Below, one piece after another: positions 56,160-64,000 of a stretch of DNA of 64,000 bases (position 1 is the first letter of the stretch; every line of letters begins with the position of its first letter). Position numbers and translations under genes: made by a program. Below the pieces are notes generated by a model. The model had not been told where the DNA came from. It did no database searches and saw only the letters and a program-made list of their open reading frames with translations. This DNA comes from Pseudocercospora fijiensis CIRAD86 (lineage: Eukaryota; Ascomycota; Dothideomycetes; Mycosphaerellales; Mycosphaerellaceae): assembly GCF_000340215.1 (NCBI RefSeq), contig NW_006921533.1, positions 497,616 through 561,615 of the forward strand. The letters run 5' to 3'.

Positions 56160-58350
56160 TCTTTGCTCGCATCTTATTAACCTTCGTACCGAAGGATCTT
56201 AGAGCCGCATTGCCTAGCTCTTCTTTATCTAGTATCTGATACTCGATCTATACGCTATACGAGTAGTATCGAACTATTCTTACTTTGCGCTTCTAGCCTA
56301 CCCGATTCTCCCTCGTCTTCGCCTATTTACTCGCTGCTAGGTTCTAGTTAAGGTCGGCTATAAGTAACAAGTTCGCTTCGACTATATTATAGCTACGCTT
56401 AGCTATACTTACAGAGCAGACGAGAATGTCTACGCCCGACGTCTAGGACCGATTGAACTCTACGATTAGTTGTAATCGCTAGCTAGCGTCCTTCGGTACC
56501 CTTAAGTTAAACAGCTACGACTTTAGACTAGCCTTCTTATACGCCTAGATAGAAGTGTTAGTATATTGCTTTAGCTCTTATTTACGAAGGCAGAGCTTAC
56601 TAGATTGATAGTGTAAGCTACTGCGTTAGAATAGCTTATTACTACGGCCTTACGGCCCTTATTATCTTTAACGGTGTTAGCCGTCTGCTTCTTAAGCTCC
56701 GCGATAATGTCCTTAATACGTAGGCTTTCTATAAGCTCGTTAAGGAAGTAAGTATATAGGTCTATATCGGGCTTAAAAAGCTAGCCGAAAGACTCAATCT
56801 CCTTTATAGTAAATTCTATTTCCTACTCCTTAGTAGATACCGGCGCGTAGCCTTTGCGCTCTAGATCATTGTTCCTTACCTTAATAAACTTGTTAAGGGC
56901 CTTGCTGCAGTTCTTCCGTACCTAGTCGGTTATTCGAGTCGGCAAGGTAAGGCCGCGCTTATCTTTAGATAGTAGAGGCGATAGGGTAGTTCGAATTCGT
57001 GTCCTATAAGAGCCGAGGAAAAACTGCCTCTACGCAACCGCCTTAGCGTTAATCTTTCCTAAACGGATCTTCTAGTTAATGCTCCGCTTTAGCTTTTCTA
57101 CCTAATCATTCAATTCGTTAATTATATCCTAAGGTAGCTTAATGTTCTTTAGCTTCTTATCTGCATTATCTAATAGTCGCATCTTCTGTTCGGGCTTTGT
57201 TACGTTAAACGGCTAGACCGATTTATATGTCCGCAGTATAAGAAAGTGCCTTAATACTAGCATAAGTAAGTTAGCTATTAGGATTTCAGGCTCCTTAATA
57301 GAACCCTTTTTCTAATGCTCTCCGCCTAAAGCTTTCTCGTAGCGATTAATTATCCTCTTAAAGCCCTCGCCTAGAGGCTTACTTCTAAACTCGTTCTATG
57401 CTTTAAAGTCCTTCTAGTAGTTAGGGTCGGATCGCCCCCTGTTATTACGGCGAGCTAAGGCGTCGAAGACTCTAAACTATTCAATTATCGGCTTCTACGT
57501 TCTAGCGATTAGGGTGCCTATTACGAAATACACCGCACATTTCGTGTTATAGTTTACGCTTAGCTTACGAAGCGTACTTATGCTGTTCGTATATATTCTA
57601 TACTCCTCGTTAGCCTCGTCTACTACGATAGCTCTAACTAGTAGAGTGTTGTAGGCCGCGGTTTTGAAATCAGTCGAGCTATTTGCGTAAGGCCTGCCCT
57701 CTTAGGTCCTCCTAAACTATACGGTCGAGACAGAGAAATTCTAGTTCTCGTAGAATACGTAGAAACGACCCTTTAGCACGAATACGAGCTTCTTATACAG
57801 ACCGAGGGGCGCCTTAGTAATGATTGGATTTTACGTAGAGCCCGGACAGTTAACTCCCTTCCGGTACTTATCTACTTTAGGAGTCGCAACGCGATTAGGC
57901 GTAAAGCGCATTACGTCTCCCCTTTTGAAGAGCTTAACACTATCTATTTCCTCTTTCGCATTATCTATATTAGGCGGGTTAAAGTTGTATAGTTCAATGC
58001 CTAGCTCCTTAAAGTCCGTATAAGCTAGGAATTTCTTTATAGTATCGGGTTTCAAACCGGCAGTTAGGCACAGAATTATAATGCCCTTACGAAGCCTAAA
58101 ACTACGCTATAGGTCGCGCTGCTTACATCTATAGGGGATAGAAAACTTATTCGCAGATAGGCATTTCGAATTTTCCGTACCCCGTAGAAGGTGTTTCTCT
58201 AGATTATCTGTGAAAAACGAAGATTAAAAGTTGCTCTATAGTTTTGCCGAGACCTATAATGTCGCCTAAGATTCCTCCGGCTTCTCGAGTATACTGCGGT
58301 CGGCAGAACATAAGCTAAGCAGCTCCGAACACTTAGTAGGCGTATAGCTT
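56160..58350 (-). pseudogene. SNF2-like helicase relic (RIPed)
   Basis: Minus-strand frame with RIP-type stops. The P-loop region reads GGILGDIIGLGKT at about 58.24-58.28 kb (usual DxGxGKT). A long open piece 57831-58055 lies between. The DEAx box reads IVVDEANEEYR near 57.62 kb, where N can derive from D by G-to-A. It is followed by YFVIGTLIART (GTP box, motif III) and the insert RNNRGRSDPNYQKDF. A C-terminal helicase strand KAVVISYSNAVAYTI is near 56.65 kb. This order is that of SNF2-family ATPases. It is embedded in repeat sequence, so it probably belongs to a mobile or subtelomere-type repeat. Confidence 0.65.
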
Positions 58351-58920
58351 TGTCTTAAAGCCCGGTAGGGCGATAGGTGTTTCGGGATCTACGAAAAGTT
58401 CAGGCGACAGACGCAGACAGAGGCAGATGCGTTTAACGTGCTCGTGCGTTATCTGCTCTAGCTCGGCAGTATAACTCTAGTTAAGATCCCCTGCCTAGGT
58501 TCGCTTAATACGGTCGAGGAGCTCTTTATAGGTCTAACTTAGAACATAAGGGGTCGCCTCTGTCTACTCCTCTAGGTCGTCCGGCTCCGGAGTGTACGTA
58601 TCTGCATTAACTATAGGCTAAGCGCGTCTAGCAGTCCTGCTATTCCTTATAGGCTCCGAGTTAGTATTAGAGTCGAGCGGCCTAGTACGAGCATAAGGAT
58701 CTCGTATACGTTTACTAGCATCTAACCCTCTTCCGTTTCTCGTTAGACTATTATCGAGACCTTTACTCGATCTATATAGTTACATCGACATGTTATCTAT
58801 AGAACGCTAAGAACCTAAAGGATATAGATAACTTTCTCGGGAAGTGACGATCCTAGGCAAAGCTCCCGGCGCGGCAGTGTCTGTAGTCGACTCTTAACTA
58901 TTTTCCTTAAGTCCAGAACC

Positions 58921-59243
58921 TTAAGTATTCTCTTAAGCATTCTCTTAAGCATTCTCTTAACTATTCTCTTGACCATTTTCCTTGAGTCTAGAACCTTGAG
59001 CATTCTCTTAAGCATTCTCTTAAGCATTCTCTTAAGCATTCTCTTAAGCATTCTCTTAACTATTTTCCTTGAGTCTAGAACCTTAAGCATTCTCTTTAGG
59101 ATTCTATTGAGCATTCTCTTAAGGATTCTGTTAAGGATTCTCTTAAGGATTCTCTTAAGGATTCTCTTAAGGATTCTCTTAAGCATTCTCTTAAGCATTC
59201 TCTTAAGGATTCTCTTAAGGATTCTCTTAAGCATTCTCTTAAG
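58921..59243. repeat. 12-bp minisatellite (cattctcttaag)
   Basis: About 27 units of a 12-mer (variants cattctcttaag, gattctcttaag, tattctcttaac) interrupted by two blocks of ttccttgagtctagaacctt. On the minus strand it stays open (58815-59234) and reads repeats of LKRM/LKRI with VLDSRK blocks, a strongly basic amphipathic array upstream of the helicase frame. Confidence 0.85.
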
Positions 59244-61079
59244 GCGTAGAAGGCACGGCTAGAGCATTCGGCGCGGTAGTAGTTGCAGTCGACGTATAAC
59301 TGTTTGTATTAAGTCTAGAACCTTGAGCCTACTATAAAGATACCGGCGTAGGGGCAGGCGGTAACTTAAGATCTCTAAGCTTAACAACCTTCGGTAGAGC
59401 TCTACCGAATAGAACAGGGCGCTTATCGTTAGGCGACGGTGTCGATGCCCTCGATAATAGAGGGATACTAAATGCGGCGCTACGTAAGAGTTCGCTAGCT
59501 TAGAGACCTAACCGCTGTCGGCGCTGCTTATAACGACGCTCCTATATCTCTAGGCTGAATAGTAGCTTCTCTCTTAGCTATAAGTCTTCCGACTCTACTA
59601 AAGCTATAGTAGCTATAGCGATCGGACTGCTCGCATTCGTTTTCCGCTTCTTCTCGATATACCTATTAATATCTCGGCTAAATATCGCGCGAGCCTTATT
59701 GTCGAATTTCTTGTTTGCCTACTCGACAAAATCTAGCTCGTATTCTTATAGCTCTAGTTAGTAGCCGATAAACAGCAGTATTTTAACACCCGCGGCGCCG
59801 TATCTGCCGGCTGTGCTGTATTTAGTAACGGCAGCTTCGAACTTACCGTTATCGGTGATCTTATTCGTATCGTCCTCGCCTAGGTTTACTACTGCGATTA
59901 CGATATCTAACTAGTCGGTGATGTGAAACTTAGACCTCAACTAATCCTCTAGGAGGTTATACGACAAATCTAGGTATAACAATCGATAATCACCTTTATA
60001 AACAAATTTCTTTAGAGTCGTAGAGGGCGCTTGCCTAAGATATCCTACCTATAGTATCGAAAATAGTTAGCCGAATAGCTATACGATAAGCACTATGTCT
60101 AACCGATCGACTACGGCTAGCGTAATAGTATAGGTATTCCTAGCCTAGGGCGTCTAGAGTCTTCTAGTAGATGCAGGGAATGTAGATCCCGGCTGCTGTA
60201 TTTGCAATTTTCGACTAGTAGCAAAGTCTCGACTACCCTAATCCTAGACGCTGTTTACATCCCCGCCGCTAGGGTTTGCTTCTATTGGAAGGACTTCACT
60301 CGCCGCCTTATTGTTTGATATTGTCTTTAATGAGCTCGCTGACAATAGTATAGGTCTTAGGCGGCGGCTAGATAATAGCGTAGGTGTTTAAGTAGGCTCG
60401 CGCTTAGGCGTGTCTTTATTAGTCTATTATTGCTTAATGAAGACAGACTATCCTTTGCGGATCTTAGAGTCCGATACACCTAGACTAATAGCGCTGCTTA
60501 GGTAGCGGAGGCAAAATTCTACGGCGGCGCGATGCTACTCCTTCTTGTTATTATTATCCTTCTAAGGGCCCTAATTTCTTATATAGCGATTAAGAATTTT
60601 CTGTTCGTCCCCTTTTAGGCTCCCGTCCGGGAGACCCTACTAATCGTAGACGTAACGCTTTGCTATACTATTTCCTACTATATAGTCGGAATGATTTGCG
60701 GGTAGCGCGTCGTTATTAGGAACAAATAACTATGCGACGAGTGTATCGATTTCGTCCTCTATAAAGTAACGGCGCTAAGGTGTTAGAGCTAGTAGTAGCG
60801 GCGTCGCAGCGGGCTCCGCTATAGTAGCGGCGGCCGTAGTATGCGGTTGTTAAAGCGAAGGTATAGTTGTCGCGGTTGTAGCGACCCGGTATTGTTTTAA
60901 GTTTCTAAATTAGCGAGGTAAGCTTTCGTCAATTTAGCATCTACGCAAGTAAAGCCGCTGCGAAACCGTTTGCTTAGTGACAGGGGTTCGCATTGCATAT
61001 GCGCGCTAGCAGGACCGTAATCTATAGTAGCTAGCTGCTCCCTGCCTCTTATTTAATACCGTCCCTTACACTACTAAGA
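59244..61079 (-). other. RIPed repeat, possible N-terminal part of the helicase ORF
   Basis: Minus-strand readable pieces with RIP-type stops: KRYVYD, GLPDGSLKGDEQKILNRYI near 60.6 kb and LRYLSSAISLGVSDSKIRKG near 60.5 kb. No domain recognised. They could belong to the same large protein as the SNF2 relic. Confidence 0.3.
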
Positions 61080-61450
61080 ACTATTGCGAATAAATGCTAA
61101 CTGTAGCTGCAAGTATTTCAGACCTTTAATGTTACTCCTTACCTATTCTAAATACCAAGTCTATATCGCAACTAGGCACTCGATGTTTTACGTATCTATC
61201 TTTCGCTATAGTAGTAGTTCTTATAGTACGGTGCTTCCTTAATTGCGCGGTAGACAATCGTACAAGGTCGGCACTACATCCTTTGTCGTAAAACAATACT
61301 TTGCGATTATAGATTGCTCTTTTATCCGACACAATGTGATTAAGAACTATATGTCTAATAAATACTAGCCGATCTCCTTTAAAGTCGCAGCCCTCCTCTC
61401 GGCACTCGAGATAGTCTAGTCTACGCTGTATAACAAGAAGGTTTATCTGC
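61080..61450 (-). pseudogene. RIPed ORF with possible C2H2 finger
   Basis: The minus strand reads LECREEGCDFKGDRLVFIRH followed by IVLNH, a C-x4-C-x12-H-x5-H pattern like an atypical C2H2 finger, then the open segment SDKRAIYNRKVLFYDKGCSA (61132-61332). Partner and role unknown; it lies upstream of the helicase relic on the same strand. Confidence 0.35.
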
Positions 61451-63240
61451 GTACGGGCTTTATTGTATTTAGTATCTCCTATAACTCCTATCTATAATGG
61501 ATCTAGATAGGGAGGGTTATAGCGACAGTCCTTTCCTTTACGAGAGCGACCCTTTCTATTGTAACAGTACTTCCGATCTACATTTTCGCTGTAACTCTCT
61601 CTTATAATGTAGAATGGATTCCTATAACAATTGTTCCTACATAGGTGTAATTGCTTATAATAATCCTAGACTTCATTAGCTATATATAGGGACAGCCCTA
61701 TCTGCATTACCTTAGCTATTAGAGCGGTTAGCGAGTGAAACCCGCTATAAATGCATTTCAGGTCGAGGGGCTATATATAGAAGTTATACAGCGAGAAGAC
61801 TAATCTGTTACCTATAGTCTGCTTAGCGGCTGTCCCGTCCCTCCTAAGTAGTAGCATACAACCAAATTCGTAATAGAAGGTTTGGATCTTTTCGAAGTCG
61901 GCCTCTATAATCGTATACTCTCTACGCTATTGCAGATTAAGGCCCAGATTAGTAAAGTATTGCTAGGTAAAGCTTCTACAGCGCTATTGTACGATGTCTT
62001 GTAAGAACATCTATGTTATACACTTCGGTATATTAGTTATTATTGCGAAGTCTTCTACGGATATCTCGCGTAGCGCTAATGTGTCAATATGCTTACGTCG
62101 CTCGTGCTATAGAGAATGTTCCGTAGGTGCAGTAATTGTAGCGACACTATCCCCCTTAGCCTAATTGGTATACGCCTTTAGATTGGAGCGATAAGCTTAC
62201 GTAGGTGCAATTGATGCCCGAGCGAGTACTTAAGCGACTATATCGGATAATGCTTGAGTAGACTAACGCCCGCCTATAGTAGTGCGATTACGACTAGGAG
62301 CGATAGGCACGCTCGTCGGCACATTTAGTATATTGCTAGCTATAGCAGATATTCTATAAGCAGGTTGAGAGGGGTTTACCGCGGGTTTTCGTATTAGCTT
62401 CTACGGCGGGGTTTCCTAGATCTGATCTAGCGAGCTGTATAGAATCTCTAGCAAGGTACTATAGTTAGACGAGGCAATAATACCTAGGATGTTGGGTAGA
62501 AGTGCTAATAGGCTCTGTATCTCGTATATTACAAATCTCTTCTGCTTCTTTATAGGAGGTGTCTGCAATTCGCCCTAAATCTCTGCATCGCGTTTCGTAC
62601 CTCGTGTATCTATATAAGATTGCTACTGTACCTAGCGTAGCATATAAGGCTAGTTATCATTTCGACCTATTATACTAGCTCGTAGTCTACCGCTAGTTTG
62701 CTCGGCGTTAATGTTAGCGGTATGCGTATCTTAGAGTAGCTTAGGAGTCGTAGATTCTAGGCTATTATTAGCAACTAGAGCAACTCCCGTAAGATAGATA
62801 AGATCCTCTCTCGTTGTTCTTACTCTCCCGTACCTTCGGAGTACTCTTATAGCGGATACAAAATTCGATAGCGAGAATTAGGCGGTATAGTTGCACTTTA
62901 AGAGCCTCGTAAGCTCGCTAAGCTATACGTACTTGTCCTTGCATCGCTCTAAGATATCGATAATCGTATATATAAGAGCTATAGCGGGTTTATGTTTTGT
63001 TATTAGAGAGGCTACATCGGAGCCCCGATATAACTCTGTATTAGGTCGAGGTAGAGAGACGGGCTCCGTATCGTCTAGCGATCGCTTCGGCTGCTAACCG
63101 TAAGCAGATACTAGAGAGTCTCTGCTATGTATACTAATATCGCGGCGTCTGTTATTATAAGGACTTAGTGTATAGGTAATCTAAGAGGGGCTATCTCGCT
63201 CTCTAGATATTGTATAGTAAGCAGCTAACGTACTGCCTTA
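61451..63240. other. RIPed repeat, unidentified
   Basis: TA-rich, CA/TG-poor sequence without a recognisable frame or terminal repeat; the plus ORF at 62891-63097 has no domain. Confidence 0.4.
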
Positions 63241-63540
63241 AGGAGCATTAGGATCTTAACGAGTATCAAAGTCTTAACTAGTATTAAAGTCTAGAGGAGC
63301 ATTAAAGCCTAGAGGAGCTAGCAAATCTTGACCGGCATTAAAGTCTTAACCGGCATTAAAGTCTTAACTAGCATCAAAGTCTAGAGGAGCATTAAAGCCT
63401 AGAGGAGCATTAAAGCCTAGAGGAGCTAGCAAATCTTAACCGGCATTAAAGTCTTGACTAGCATTAAAGTCTAGAGGAGCTAGCAAATCTTAACGAGCAT
63501 CAAAGTCTTAACTAGCTACTAAACGTCGAGGAAGCTGCGA
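63241..63540. repeat. 18-bp minisatellite
   Basis: About 16 degenerate units of 18 bp around agcattaaagcctagagg and gcattaaagtcttaacc, alternating in blocks and interspersed with gctagcaaatctt units. Confidence 0.8.
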
Positions 63541-64000
63541 ATATCGAGGAGCTAACAAGTCTTAAGGAGCAGTAACGTCTTAGGAGTGCTCTGAATTTTA
63601 GTAGCGCTTCGACTGCTAGAGAGGAAGCTGCTCTTTTCTCGCCGGTCTTAGCGCCTACTCTGTTCTAGACGGTCTCGGCGCCTACTGTTTTCTCGACGGC
63701 CTCGGCTCCTGCTCTTCCTCTTCCTCGGTATCGAAGCCGTACCATTCTAGGTATTCTTCTGCTACCGCAGTACTAACATTCCTACGAATAGGTGCGCCAA
63801 AGTTTATACTGCGTAACTAAGTAGGCTAGGAAGGTTCTAACTCTTAAGCTCGTTGCTTTAGTTCGGTAAATAGAGGTAGCGTATTACCCTATACGTCGAT
63901 AGCAAGGCTAGTCTTCCGTATATTAGTAAGCGGGTATGCTAACTCCCTAAGTGCTACTAACCTTCTTTCCGCTAGTACGTATGCTTCCCGTCTGTAACGT
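63541..64000. other. RIPed repeat, unidentified, runs off window
   Basis: No frame or motif recognised. A Ser/Leu/Arg-type low-complexity stretch with ctcggcgcctactgttttctcg-like repeats occurs near 63.64-63.72 kb. Confidence 0.3.

Noticed and set aside
58969..59262. Plus-strand ORF of 97 codons (LSIL repeats)
   Set aside because: Product of the 12-bp minisatellite read in the opposite direction; no start context or domain.
63241..63540. CRISPR array
   Set aside because: Units are contiguous 18-bp degenerate repeats without unique spacers, in a fungal genome.

Overview
The window looks like a chromosome segment of a filamentous ascomycete, most likely a Dothideomycete (genus not resolvable from sequence alone). 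Evidence: short introns of about 50-90 nt with GT..AG ends, fungal gene families (HET, UstYa/DUF3328, SLU7, EDC3, fungal CoA-pathway ligase), and repeats bearing the signature of repeat-induced point mutation (RIP). In those repeats CA and TG dinucleotides are strongly depleted, TA is enriched, CG is kept, and reading frames are broken mainly by TAG/TAA where CAG/CAA/TGG is expected.

Layout. (1) 1 to about 35.75 kb is a RIP-mutated repeat compartment. Its first 20.8 kb is dominated by a minus-strand Ty3/Gypsy relic (LTR, gag with zinc knuckle, protease, RT with FLDD, RNase H, integrase, then an extra 3' ORF, polypurine tract, LTR). A second LTR element of 7,170 bp with 108-bp LTRs and an ATCGT target duplication is nested in its RNase H. 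The 3' end of a second copy of the Gypsy element lies in inverted orientation at the window start. From 20.8 to 35.7 kb there are further RIP-broken reading frames that I cannot identify. (2) 35.8-56.1 kb is an un-RIPed gene island: a tRNA-Asp(GTC) gene with a 53-nt insertion in its D-loop, a decayed HET gene, EDC3 (crossed by an assembly gap), an 823-bp inverted-repeat element, an SDR, an MFS sugar transporter, an RNF10/Mag2-like RING protein, a dienelactone hydrolase-like enzyme, a small membrane protein, phosphopantothenate-cysteine ligase, SLU7, a small unknown protein, a UstYa-like (DUF3328) protein, a small secreted tyrosine-rich Kex2-type precursor, and the C-terminal end of an alpha-glucuronidase. 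(3) 56.15-64 kb is again RIP-mutated repeat with a minus-strand SNF2-like helicase relic, a possible C2H2 finger and two minisatellites.

Most island genes are independent housekeeping functions (mRNA decapping, splicing, CoA synthesis, ribosome-linked ubiquitination). The pair with the clearest joint meaning is at the right edge: the UstYa-like gene (53.9-54.9 kb, minus) and the divergently placed 80-residue precursor (55.5-55.8 kb, plus). The precursor has a signal peptide, a dibasic Arg-Arg site and nine tyrosines within 24 residues. This is the architecture of fungal dikaritin RiPP loci (ustiloxin, phomopsin, asperipin, where UstYa proteins make oxidative cross-links on tyrosine-containing cores). 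If real, it is a minimal, apparently new member, sitting directly against the RIPed repeat boundary where an alpha-glucuronidase gene has been cut off.
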